Origin: a virus
DNA: 20,599 nucleotides
Virus record (IMG/VR): IMGVR_UViG_3300006805_000207
Span: 1 to 20,599 of that record
Strand: one strand, 5' to 3'
A program made the translations under genes and the position numbers. Under the pieces are notes generated by a model, which worked only from the letters and a program-made list of their open reading frames with translations, had not been told where the DNA came from and ran no database searches. How positions within the stretch are numbered: the first letter of the stretch is position 1; each line of letters begins with the position of its first letter. Positions 6,117 to 13,686 of the stretch are shown piece after piece.

Positions 6117-8299
6117 TGGCTGGTTCTATTTTTATTCCCCTAATTTCCGTTTTTGATGGTAAGGGTATTAGGGATGCTAAAACTGGTTTAGGTGCTATTA
6201 CAGGTATTGTCAAGAATATGAAGGGTGCGGCTGTTGCTGCTGCTGCTTCTATGGCAACTATTGGTGCTATTGGTTTTGTTAAGGATGCGGTTACTTCTGC
6301 TCGTGACCTTGAAAGCGCATCAATTGGTTTATCAGGTGTATTTAAAGAGTTGACACCAGAATTTACACAATATACAAAAGATGTTGAAGCGATTGGTATG
6401 AGCCAACTTGATGCTTCAAGAGCCGTTACATTTCTTGGTTCTGCTTTAAAAGGTAATGGTTTAGAGCTAAAAGATGCTGCAGCAAAGACTAAAGATTTAG
6501 TTGGTTTAGGTGCTGACTTAGCGGCTACTTATGGTTATGATGTTTCAACAACTATTTTGGATTTGGCTAAAGTTTTTCGTGGTGAGTATGACCCTATTGA
6601 AAAATATGGTGTTGCTATTAAACAGGCTCAGGTTAATGCTTTATTAGCAGCTCGTGGTCAAAAGAATTTGACTGGTCAAGTATTAGCGGCAGCTCAGGCT
6701 CAGGCTCGTTATGATTTGATTTTAAATACTACAATCGATAGCCAAGGCAATTATGCCAAGATGCAAGACACTTTATATGTTAAACAACAAAATCTTGCAG
6801 CTAGTTTTGATAACCTAAAAGCACAGTTGGGTGCTTCTTTAACTGCGCCTTTAGCCGCTTTGTTAGGTGCTTTTCAACCACTTGTTGATTTAGTTTCTAA
6901 AAGTTTGACTCCTGCTTTTGAAATGTTGAGTAGGTTTGTCACTAAACTTTCACCTATATTTGCCCCCTTGCTTGAAATTATTACTCTTCTTTATGATGCC
7001 TTTACTCCTATTATGGATGTTTTGTTGGCTATCATTGAACCTTTACTTGTCCCTTTGATTGAAATTTTTAAAGTTTTAGTAATGATTATCAAGCCACTTA
7101 TTCCTATTATTACTTTGCTTGCAAGGGTTATTGGGGCAATTCTTGTTCCAGTTGTAGTTGTTTTGTCTCTGGCTTTGACTTTGGTTATAAAGATTTTGCA
7201 AAAGATTTTTGAAGCATTTGCAGCTATCCCTGGTGTTGGTGAAGCTTTTAAGGGCATGAATGAAAATCTAAAAGGTTTTATGAATGGCTTTGGTGGTGTC
7301 ATGGACAAAATTAGTGGAGTTAATAAATCTACTGATGAAATGACAGGAAAACTTTCTAAGAAACTTCCTGTGCCTGATGTTAATGGAACTAATAAGGCTT
7401 TGGGTAAAGTTGGTGAAGGCGCTAAAAAGGCTTCAGAGAAAATGACTGACCTTTTGAAGAACGCTTTGGAAATCCAAAAGAACATTATGGATTCAACAAA
7501 TATTACTGGTGTCTTAGACCAAACTTCTAGCGACATTGTAGAGTCTATCGTTTATTTGGATGGCAAGTTTAAAACAGTTATTTCTGGTATCAAAAATAAT
7601 TCAACTGATTTAGTTGGTGCTTTCCAAGGTAGTTTGACTAAGATTAAAACTTTTTACACAAATCTTAATGAGTTGTTGAAGGCTAACCTTGACCCTGCTT
7701 TGATTGAACAGATTACTTCTGCTGGCCCTGATGCTGGTAATGCTACTGCTGAAGCTATTTTGGCTTCAGGTAAAACTGGTATTAAGAGTTTGAATAAGAC
7801 TTTTAGGGACATCAAAAAGGTTTCTGGCGATATTGGGGCTAAGGTTGCTAAATCTATGCAACAGACTGGTGCAGATATCGGTAATGGTCTTATTGATGGC
7901 ATTAAGGCTCAGACTGACCGTTTGAATAGTTTGGCTACTTCTATGGGTAAGGGCTTTGGAAATGCTTTTTCTGATGCTATCCCTGCTGGTATGGGTAATG
8001 CAGGAAATGGTGATGCAGCTAGTCCTTCTTCAACACCTACAGGATTGACTCCTTATGCTTTTCCTAAAGGTATTAAGACTAGCGATTATGGTATTTATTT
8101 GAAGGCTATGGAAATTAAAAACCCTTACGATAAATCTAGTTCACCTGCTCAATATAAGAGATTTAATGACGTTTTATCTACTGCTAATCAATACAACATA
8201 GCAATAAATGTTGCACCTGGTGCTACTAATGCCGACATTGGTAGGCATTTAGTTTCTGCTATTCAAACTTATGAACGCAAAAATGGAAAACAGTTCTAA
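6116..8299 (+). CDS. Tape measure protein
   Basis: 727 residues, the longest gene here. It determines tail length and is ejected with DNA. The N-terminal ~250 residues contain 'TLYVKQQNLAASFDNLKAQLG', a segment shared by many actinophage tape measures. Residues ~255-360 form a long run of hydrophobic helices ('PLLEIITLLYDAFTPIMDVL', 'LVPLIEIFKVLVMIIKPLIP'), followed by amphipathic helices and a C-terminal 'GLTPYAFPKGIKTSDYG' domain. By the usual ~1.5 angstrom per residue rule the tail would be near 110 nm. The start overlaps the preceding stop by one base and the stop overlaps the next ATG (TAATG). Confidence 0.9.
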   Translation: MAGSIFIPLISVFDGKGIRDAKTGLGAITGIVKNMKGAAVAAAASMATIGAIGFVKDAVTSARDLESASIGLSGVFKELTPEFTQYTKDVEAIGMSQLDASRAVTFLGSALKGNGLELKDAAAKTKDLVGLGADLAATYGYDVSTTILDLAKVFRGEYDPIEKYGVAIKQAQVNALLAARGQKNLTGQVLAAAQAQARYDLILNTTIDSQGNYAKMQDTLYVKQQNLAASFDNLKAQLGASLTAPLAALLGAFQPLVDLVSKSLTPAFEMLSRFVTKLSPIFAPLLEIITLLYDAFTPIMDVLLAIIEPLLVPLIEIFKVLVMIIKPLIPIITLLARVIGAILVPVVVVLSLALTLVIKILQKIFEAFAAIPGVGEAFKGMNENLKGFMNGFGGVMDKISGVNKSTDEMTGKLSKKLPVPDVNGTNKALGKVGEGAKKASEKMTDLLKNALEIQKNIMDSTNITGVLDQTSSDIVESIVYLDGKFKTVISGIKNNSTDLVGAFQGSLTKIKTFYTNLNELLKANLDPALIEQITSAGPDAGNATAEAILASGKTGIKSLNKTFRDIKKVSGDIGAKVAKSMQQTGADIGNGLIDGIKAQTDRLNSLATSMGKGFGNAFSDAIPAGMGNAGNGDAASPSSTPTGLTPYAFPKGIKTSDYGIYLKAMEIKNPYDKSSSPAQYKRFNDVLSTANQYNIAINVAPGATNADIGRHLVSAIQTYERKNGKQF

Positions 8300-9459
8300 T
8301 GGCTAATAACGTCAAAGTTTGGCTTTATTCTTCTGACCCTAGCGTTTACAATGATGCTACTGCTTACGCTGTTAGTGTTTCAATTACTACAGGTAAATCT
8401 AGGACTCTTGACCATTATGAACCTGGTTCTGTATCTATTACTTTCAATAATTACAATCGTGTTTTTGACCCAACTAATGTTTCTTCACCTTTTTATGGAT
8501 ATATAAAACCTAAGCAAAGAGTGTATGTAAGTGTTAGTGGTTATGCTTTGTTTTCGGGTTTAGTTGATGATTGGTCTTTTAACTATGATGTCAATGGTGA
8601 AGCTTTTGCTTATTTGACTGCAACTGATAAAACAAGTTTGTTTGCTAATCAGTATCTTCCAGCTCAAACTTTTCCTGCGGAATTGTCTGGTGCAAGAGTT
8701 AGCCGTATTTTGAATGATGATGCTGTTGCGTGGCCGACTTCTTATGGTTCACAGGTTATTTCTACTGGAACACAAATGTTAGATGCAGATACTATCTCTG
8801 CTAATACGAATGTTTTAGATTATTTACGTCAAATTGAGACTTCTGAGCAGGGTCAACTTTACATTAGTGGAACTGACTCTCTGAAATTTAAAGATAATAA
8901 TTATAGCGTTTCTGACCTTGCAAGTTTACCTGTTTTTGCTGATGATGGAACTGGTTGGGGCTATGATTCTATTGACGTTTCTTATAGTTCTCAACTTCTT
9001 TACAATAGGATTGAAGTAAATACTTGGGATGCTTTAACTAGCATTACCGCTAACTCTAGTGATTCTCAAACTTCATATGGCATTTATAAACTGACTATTG
9101 ATGGTGTGCTTTACACCGATACAGATAAACTTAAAAATCTTTGTTCTTTGATATCGTCTAAATACAGTCAACCTGAGTATCGGTTTAATTCTGTAAGACT
9201 AAATTATTATGCTTTGAGTAATTCTGACCAAGACCTTGTTAGTTCTACTTTGATTTTAAATTCTTTTGCAAGTGTCAAATATACGCCTAATGGAACTGGG
9301 TCTGTTATTCAAAAGTATGTTCGTATCATTGGTGTCAACCATGACATTTCACCTGGTAGCCATTTTGTGACTTATCAGTTGGAAAGTATTAAGAATCCTT
9401 CTTTGGTGCTTGATGATAGTGAATTTGGTAAGTTAGACTATTATTCGTTGGGGCTTTAA
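8299..9459 (+). CDS. Tail hub / distal minor tail protein
   Basis: 386 residues directly downstream of the tape measure, the standard place for the tail-tip hub of siphoviruses. It is a beta-rich protein with an N-terminal 'VSITTGKSRTLDHYEPGS' followed by 'ITFNNYNRVFDP', 'IKPKQRVYVSV', 'LFSGLVDDWSF' and 'YLTATDKTSLFANQYLP', the pattern of gp27-like / Dit-hub proteins in actinophages ('modified coordinate system, then domain II'). A central alpha/beta part and a C-terminal strand-rich part follow. Receptor specificity cannot be judged. Confidence 0.72.
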   Translation: MANNVKVWLYSSDPSVYNDATAYAVSVSITTGKSRTLDHYEPGSVSITFNNYNRVFDPTNVSSPFYGYIKPKQRVYVSVSGYALFSGLVDDWSFNYDVNGEAFAYLTATDKTSLFANQYLPAQTFPAELSGARVSRILNDDAVAWPTSYGSQVISTGTQMLDADTISANTNVLDYLRQIETSEQGQLYISGTDSLKFKDNNYSVSDLASLPVFADDGTGWGYDSIDVSYSSQLLYNRIEVNTWDALTSITANSSDSQTSYGIYKLTIDGVLYTDTDKLKNLCSLISSKYSQPEYRFNSVRLNYYALSNSDQDLVSSTLILNSFASVKYTPNGTGSVIQKYVRIIGVNHDISPGSHFVTYQLESIKNPSLVLDDSEFGKLDYYSLGL

Positions 9460-9469
9460 GGAGATATAA

Positions 9470-9955
9470 ATGGCTGGTTCGGGTCGTAAAACTTTTGCAG
9501 CTGGGTCTGTATTGAGTGCTGCTGATGTTCAAAACTATTTGCAAGACCAGAGTGTAATGGTTTTTGCTGGCACAGCTTCTCGTGGTAGTGCTATCGCTTC
9601 GCCTTCTACTGGCATGGTTTCTTTTCTAACTGATTCTGAGCAAATCCAGGTTTATAACGGTTCTACTTGGCTTCCTTTGCCTTATGCTCAGGCTGTTGGA
9701 ACTGCTAGTGCGACTACAGGTGTTTTGGCTGCTGATGGTGCTATTTCTGTGGGTGTAACTTTTCCTACTAACCGTTTTGCTGTTGCCCCTATTGTTTATG
9801 CGTGGGCTACTAATAACAGGTATATGGCTTTTGCTAACGCTATTTCTGCTGGCACAGCGAACATTACTGTTAGAAATGTGTCGGCGGCTTCTGGTGGAGA
9901 TGAAACTATTTACTATCATGCAATTCAGATGAGTCTTGGAACGGCTGTCGGCTAA
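9470..9955 (+). CDS. Small tail-tip protein with lectin-like C-terminus
   Basis: 161 residues. An N-terminal motif 'GSVLSAADVQNYLQDQSVMVF' and 'SEQIQVYNGSTWLPL' is characteristic of phage minor tail proteins and serves as the virion-binding part. Residues ~100-155 ('VGVTFPTNRFAVAPIVYAWA' onward, ending 'YYHAIQM') resemble the H-type lectin fold seen in phage receptor-binding proteins. ATG 9470 follows the very strong site AAGGAGATATAA, so expression is probably high. As the last tail gene, it is the best candidate in the window for a receptor-binding adhesin. The lectin assignment is by pattern only. Confidence 0.62.
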   Translation: MAGSGRKTFAAGSVLSAADVQNYLQDQSVMVFAGTASRGSAIASPSTGMVSFLTDSEQIQVYNGSTWLPLPYAQAVGTASATTGVLAADGAISVGVTFPTNRFAVAPIVYAWATNNRYMAFANAISAGTANITVRNVSAASGGDETIYYHAIQMSLGTAVG

Positions 9956-10203
9956 TGACTGAGATTAAGCGCCCTAATAATAGTGAACTTTTATTAAAGA
10001 TTGTTAATGATATGGCTGAGATAAAAACAGATATTGCTGTTATCAAAAAGGATGTCACTATTCAGTCTGATTTGGTTATTGACCATGAGATGCGCATTAG
10101 GGAGTTGGAGAAGGCTCGCTGGCAGTCAGCTTGGGTTACTGCTGTGCTTTCTGCTGTTATTACTTCTACAATTGTTGGAGTGTTAGTGAAACTTATTCAA
10201 TAG
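9955..10203 (+). CDS. XhlA-like coiled-coil membrane protein, lysis-associated
   Basis: 82 residues. Residues 12-55 form a heptad coiled coil ('LLKIVNDMAEIKTDIAVIKK', 'HEMRIRELEKAR') and residues 59-78 a single TM segment ('AWVTAVLSAVITSTIVGVLV') followed by KLIQ. This layout matches XhlA-type hemolysin/holin accessory proteins found beside phage lysis genes. The start overlaps the previous stop (TAATG). It may assist a holin or anchor to the inner membrane; holin function is inferred from layout and location. Confidence 0.62.
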   Translation: MTEIKRPNNSELLLKIVNDMAEIKTDIAVIKKDVTIQSDLVIDHEMRIRELEKARWQSAWVTAVLSAVITSTIVGVLVKLIQ

Positions 10204-10212
10204 GAAGGTATT

Positions 10213-11364
10213 ATGCCAAAGTTGACAAGACTTTTGTTTGTTTTGTTTTTGGCATTTGCACCGATTCTGACCTTTACACCTACGGCACAGGCAGAACCCT
10301 TACAGGGTTTAGGTGTAGATGTTTATACGTTTGACCCGTCAGCGTTACCTGAAAGACAGCCTTATACGTTGTGTGATGGTGCTTGGACTTCTGTGCCTAA
10401 TGTTAACCATGATTGGGGTGGCGATATTGTTGCTGGCTGTCAGTCAGATTTTGTGGTTATTCATTATTACGGCTACATTACTTTAGATTATTCGGGTGAT
10501 GTGTGGTTTCAGTCTTTGGCTGATGATGGTTTTGTTATGTCTATTGGTGATGAGACTGTTATTGATGATTGGACTTTGAAGGGTTGTTCTGGTTCTTCTG
10601 GGGTTCATTCTTTTGAAGCTGGTGTGTCTCAAAAGTTTGATGCTTGGTGGTATGAGTATGGTGGTGGGGCTTGTAACATTTTGTATGCCAATGTTGATTT
10701 TAATTGGGGTGTTGTGTCTGAGTCAGCGTTTTCTAGGGATGCTGTTGAACCGCCTGTGGTTGTTCCGCCTATCGTTGAACCGCCTATCGTTGAGCCACCT
10801 GTTGTTGAACCGCCTGTGGTTGAGCCACCAGTTGTAGAACCTGTTGACCCTGAGCCACCAATTAAACCTGAGCCACCTGTTGAACCACCTGTCGTTGTTC
10901 CGCCAGTTGTTGAACCTGAGATTCCTATAGTTCCTGTTCTACCGCCTGTTATAGAACCTGAGCCTAAGCCTTCTATTGTAGATGTTGATTTGACTGAAAT
11001 TGACCCACAAAGCCTTTCAAAAGAAGATGTGGCTCTACTTACGGCTGATGCTTTACAGACCTTTGAGACGGCTGTTGAAGGCTCGGATGAGTATATCCAG
11101 GCTTTAGAGCAGTTGATGATTGTTGCTCAGGCTGACGATATTGTGGTTTCTGAAGAGTTGGCTAGTGTGCCTGTATTGGGTGCAACGATTGTTGGTTTGA
11201 CTAATGCTTTTAATGCTTTAGGTAACTTTGGTGCAGATATGTCTCCGAAGGCTAGACATAAAGCTAAACAGGAAGTTGTGGCAGCTGTTATTGTCACACA
11301 AATAGCAACTACGGCAGTTGGGCTGACTGCTTCAGCACCATCATCTATTAGGAGAATAAAGTGA
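10213..11364 (+). CDS. Secreted PA14-domain protein with Pro-rich linker
   Basis: 383 residues. Residues 1-27 are a Sec signal peptide: positive N-region, hydrophobic core 'LLFVLFLAFAPILTF', cleavage site AQA at 25-27. Residues ~50-165 match the PA14 carbohydrate-binding fold: 'YYGYITLDYSGDVWFQSLAD', DDG at 104-106, then 'IGDETVIDDW'. Four cysteines could form disulfides. Residues 177-254 are a low-complexity linker built of VEPP/VVPP/IVEPP units. The C-terminal ~125 residues are helical, with a hydrophobic segment 'VVAAVIVTQIATTAVGL' before a basic end, which could anchor it in the membrane. It sits between tail and endolysin genes. Likely acts at the host cell envelope (adhesion, receptor blocking or lysis aid); a virion role is possible but less expected with a signal peptide. 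Confidence 0.72.
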   Translation: MPKLTRLLFVLFLAFAPILTFTPTAQAEPLQGLGVDVYTFDPSALPERQPYTLCDGAWTSVPNVNHDWGGDIVAGCQSDFVVIHYYGYITLDYSGDVWFQSLADDGFVMSIGDETVIDDWTLKGCSGSSGVHSFEAGVSQKFDAWWYEYGGGACNILYANVDFNWGVVSESAFSRDAVEPPVVVPPIVEPPIVEPPVVEPPVVEPPVVEPVDPEPPIKPEPPVEPPVVVPPVVEPEIPIVPVLPPVIEPEPKPSIVDVDLTEIDPQSLSKEDVALLTADALQTFETAVEGSDEYIQALEQLMIVAQADDIVVSEELASVPVLGATIVGLTNAFNALGNFGADMSPKARHKAKQEVVAAVIVTQIATTAVGLTASAPSSIRRIK

Positions 11365-11528
11365 AAAACTTTTTGAATGACATTATTGGGCAACTTTGGA
11401 CTTTGTTAGGTATGTTTGTTGCTTGGATTGTGTTGGAAGGTTCTGCAAAGAATGTTGTTGGCTGGTGTATTCTAGTATCAATAGCGGTCTGGATTTTGAC
11501 CTTCCGCTTACGCAACCCAAAGGAATAA
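11361..11528 (+). CDS. Small two-TM protein, holin candidate (55 aa)
   Basis: GTG 11361 overlaps the previous stop (GTGA) and has AGGAG ten bases upstream. The product has two hydrophobic segments, 'LLGMFVAWIVLEG' and 'VVGWCILVSIAVWILTF', separated by a short 'SAKN' turn, with a basic C-terminus 'RLRNPKE'. The stop is 1 nt before the endolysin start. Size, topology and location match small phage holins or lysis-associated membrane proteins in actinophages. Confidence 0.66.
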   Translation: MKNFLNDIIGQLWTLLGMFVAWIVLEGSAKNVVGWCILVSIAVWILTFRLRNPKE

Positions 11529-11529
11529 G

Positions 11530-11994
11530 ATGTCTGCTATCTATAAAGAGCCATTTCCAGCCAAGACTCGTAATGATGAGTTTGGCAATCTAGCCCCTTA
11601 CCGTAATGGTAGGCCACACAGAGGTCAGGACTGGTCTCCAGCCGAGAAGTCTCCTATTCCTGCTATTACTGCTGGAACTGTTGCTTTGGCTGAATGGTCT
11701 GACGTTTTAGGTTGGTTTGTTGTCCATTCCGCTAAGGATGGTTATTGGGTTCTTTACGCTCACCTGGCTGAGAAGCCTACCTTGAAGAAGGGTGACAAGG
11801 TTGATTTAGGTGACATTATCGGCAAGGTTGGTGGCGGTAAAAAAACTCCATCTGGCTCTGCTTCAACTGGCGCACACTTGCACTTGTCTATCGGTAAGGC
11901 TAACAAGTCTTGGTCTAACCCTGGTATTCATCTTGCTGCTTATGACGATTTAGTTGACCCGTTGAAGCACATTCTTGCGAACACAGGTAAATAA
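11530..11994 (+). CDS. Endolysin, M23 (LytM-type) zinc peptidase
   Basis: 154 residues forming nearly one catalytic domain. The zinc ligands and catalytic histidines of LytM-type endopeptidases are all present: HRGQD (H30 and D34), 'YAHL' H78, and the terminal HLH (H116 and H118), within 'STGAHLHLSIG'. It should cleave peptidoglycan cross-bridges. There is no signal peptide or TM segment, so release needs a holin, of which candidates flank it on both sides. No separate cell-wall-binding domain is visible. The stop overlaps the next start (TAATG). Confidence 0.9.
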   Translation: MSAIYKEPFPAKTRNDEFGNLAPYRNGRPHRGQDWSPAEKSPIPAITAGTVALAEWSDVLGWFVVHSAKDGYWVLYAHLAEKPTLKKGDKVDLGDIIGKVGGGKKTPSGSASTGAHLHLSIGKANKSWSNPGIHLAAYDDLVDPLKHILANTGK

Positions 11995-12284
11995 TGAACT
12001 GGAAGTCTAGGGCTAAAGATGTTGTGGCGGTTATGGCTACGCTTGCTTGGCGTGGTTTTGGTATTTTTCTTTACATCTTGGGTGGCTCTATGGGTGTTGG
12101 TGCAGCTCTAACAGGCAACTGGGTTACAGGTGTGTTGGTTGCTTGGGGAACGCTGATGCTTGGCGTTATTGGTGTTATCGGTTATGCGATTGCTACTACT
12201 GGTAAGGCTACTAAGGAAGATGTTGCTAAGGGTTCTCAGGATGCTATCCAGAAGGCTAAAGATTCCGCCGAGAAACAGAAATAG
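11994..12284 (+). CDS. Putative holin, two TM segments
   Basis: 96 residues. There are two hydrophobic segments, ~residues 18-38 ('WRGFGIFLYILGGSMGVGAA') and ~44-67 ('VTGVLVAWGTLMLGVIGVIG'), then a charged, lysine-rich helical C-terminus 'KATKEDVAKGSQDAIQKAKD'. This is the usual class II holin layout, and it is coupled to the endolysin. Its last 29 nt overlap the 3' end of the convergent whiB gene. Confidence 0.65.
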   Translation: MNWKSRAKDVVAVMATLAWRGFGIFLYILGGSMGVGAALTGNWVTGVLVAWGTLMLGVIGVIGYAIATTGKATKEDVAKGSQDAIQKAKDSAEKQK

Positions 12285-12561
12285 ACTTACGAAAGTTTCT
12301 TCTTTCATCTGGGTCTAATCCGCCCCAAATACCGAATTCTTCTCGTGCTTCAAGAGCATACATTCTGCACTCTTCTATTATTGGGCAGCTTTGGCAGAGT
12401 GATTTTGCTATTTGTGTGTCTTCTCTGCGTTTGATTTCTCCACCTTCAGGGTAGAAGGTGTCGGGAAAGTTTCGGCATGGAACTTCGCCTACTTCGTCTA
12501 TTTTCTCTAATAGTGAAAATAATTTTCGTGAAATGGGTATCATTTGTCGGTGGTCTGTCAT
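12256..12561 (-). CDS. whiB: WhiB-family [4Fe-4S] transcription factor
   Basis: 101 residues. The four cluster-binding cysteines are C29, C56, C59 and C65 (C-x26-C-x2-C-x5-C), followed by the WhiB turn 'EFGIWGGLDPDERR' at 75-88 and a basic C-terminal tail 'RNFRKSISVSRRNL' suited to DNA contact. WhiB proteins act with the host primary sigma factor; known phage versions, such as that of mycobacteriophage TM4, interfere with host whiB2 and cell division. It is the only leftward gene here, separated from the rightward exonuclease by a short divergent region. Its role could be phage gene control or takeover of a host Wbl regulon. Confidence 0.92.
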   Translation of the reverse strand: MTDHRQMIPISRKLFSLLEKIDEVGEVPCRNFPDTFYPEGGEIKRREDTQIAKSLCQSCPIIEECRMYALEAREEFGIWGGLDPDERRNFRKSISVSRRNL

Positions 12562-12610
12562 ACACTTACCTTACTGATAAACCTGTCAGTTGTAAATAGG
12601 AAAAGGGCGT
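12562..12610. promoter_or_regulatory. Divergent regulatory region, whiB / exonuclease
   Basis: 49 bp between divergent starts. It contains an inverted repeat ACTGA-N8-TCAGT (12573-12590) that could be an operator. On the minus strand, TTTACA and TAAGGT are 17 bp apart with the latter just upstream of the whiB ATG, allowing a near-leaderless transcript. The -10 match is weak, and the rightward promoter is not clear. The exonuclease start has AGGAAAAGGG upstream. Confidence 0.35.
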
Positions 12611-13477
12611 ATGTCTAATAAATTAAATCATGGGTTATTTGGCTCGGCTAAGTTGATTGGCGAGTTTGAGAATCAGAGTCCTGAGTGGCATGAACTTAGG
12701 GCTAATGGTATTGGTGGTTCACAGGTTGGCACTATTTTGGGGTTGAACCCTTGGGAGTCGGCTTTTACTTTGTGGGCTAAGTTGTCTAAGCGTATTGACG
12801 ATAGTTTTGAGCAGAATGAGAAGATGCGTTGGGGAACTATTGTTGAACCACTTATTTTTAGTGAGTGGGGTTTGCGTAACCCTGAATACAAGATGTTTAC
12901 TACTGGCACTTGGGCTGATGGCTGGAAACACGCTAATCCTGATGGCATTTTGTTTGATGGTGAAACTTATGGTCTGCTAGAGATTAAGACTGCTGGCTAC
13001 CGTTGGGATACTCTGCCAGAGCATTATGCAACTCAATGTATGTGGTATATGCATTTGCTTGGTTTGAAATGGTGCAAGGTTGTTGTGCTGTTCCAGGGTA
13101 ACCAGTTGGAGACTTTCCATCTTGATTATGACCCTGATTTCGCTGACCGTATGGTTGCTAGGGTTGAAGAGTTTTGGACTAAATTGCAGAAGGATGTTGC
13201 ACCTGACTGGGATGGTTCTGAAAGCACTTTCCAAACTGTTAGGGTTATGAATCCTGACATTGTGGAAGATGAAGTTGAATTAGGTGAGTTAGGGACAAGT
13301 TTGTTGTTCCTGCAAGCTGACCTTGATTTGACTACTGAAAGAGTAACAAAGTTAAAGAGCCAAATCCTTGACCTTATGGGTAAAGCAAAGTATGGTTCTT
13401 TAAATGGCAAAGTGGTTGCCACACGTTCTTCCAGAAATGGTGGAACACCGTATCTATCAATTAAGACAAAGAGTTAA
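12611..13477 (+). CDS. YqaJ/lambda-exonuclease-type 5'-3' nuclease
   Basis: 288 residues. PD-(D/E)XK exonuclease with the YqaJ core: 'RANGIGGSQVGTILGL' at 30-45, 'RWGTIVEPL' with E79, 'ANPDGI' with D111, 'LLEIKT' with E124 and K126, and 'YATQCMWYMH' with Q142. These are the metal-binding and catalytic positions of lambda Exo-type enzymes. A helical C-terminal domain follows, with coiled-coil 'TTERVTKLKSQILDLMG'. It would resect DNA ends to make 3' single strands for recombination; the gene downstream at 13686 could be the annealing partner. Confidence 0.9.
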   Translation: MSNKLNHGLFGSAKLIGEFENQSPEWHELRANGIGGSQVGTILGLNPWESAFTLWAKLSKRIDDSFEQNEKMRWGTIVEPLIFSEWGLRNPEYKMFTTGTWADGWKHANPDGILFDGETYGLLEIKTAGYRWDTLPEHYATQCMWYMHLLGLKWCKVVVLFQGNQLETFHLDYDPDFADRMVARVEEFWTKLQKDVAPDWDGSESTFQTVRVMNPDIVEDEVELGELGTSLLFLQADLDLTTERVTKLKSQILDLMGKAKYGSLNGKVVATRSSRNGGTPYLSIKTKS

Positions 13478-13479
13478 AA

Positions 13480-13686
13480 ATGAAAATAACTGACATAGCT
13501 GGCATCAAAATTGGCGATAAGGTCGCTATCGTAATTCACAATGATAAGCAAAAGTCCACAAGTGTTACTGGTGTTTTATCTGGTATCCAGGTGCTTCCTA
13601 CTGATTCTGTGGGCTTATGTATTCATGGTCTTGGCCAATGGATTTGGCTTGAAAAGAATATGAGCGTCACTTGGAGTGATAACTAA
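13480..13686 (+). CDS. Conserved-looking small protein, unknown function
   Basis: 68 residues, beta-strand rich: 'ITDIAGIKIGDKVAIVIHND', 'VTGVLSGIQVLP', 'GQWIWLEKNMSVTW'. It looks like a small SH3-like or OB-like barrel, but no family is recognised. It is packed 3 nt after the exonuclease and overlaps the next start by one base. Probably a co-expressed recombination accessory; that is inference from position only. Confidence 0.6.
   Translation: MKITDIAGIKIGDKVAIVIHNDKQKSTSVTGVLSGIQVLPTDSVGLCIHGLGQWIWLEKNMSVTWSDN

Noticed and set aside
6991-7536. 181-codon antisense frame opposite the tape measure
   Set aside because: It mirrors the hydrophobic and lysine-rich tape measure region; no ribosome site or motif supports it.
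10613-10837. Leucine-rich frame overlapping the PA14 gene
   Set aside because: The repeated Leu/Trp/Ser pattern is just the alternate reading of the VEPP-coding repeat.
12256-12310. Possible bidirectional terminator between the convergent holin and whiB genes (GAAAC...GTTTC)
   Set aside because: Only a five-pair AT-rich stem with a long loop, within the coding overlap; not convincing.
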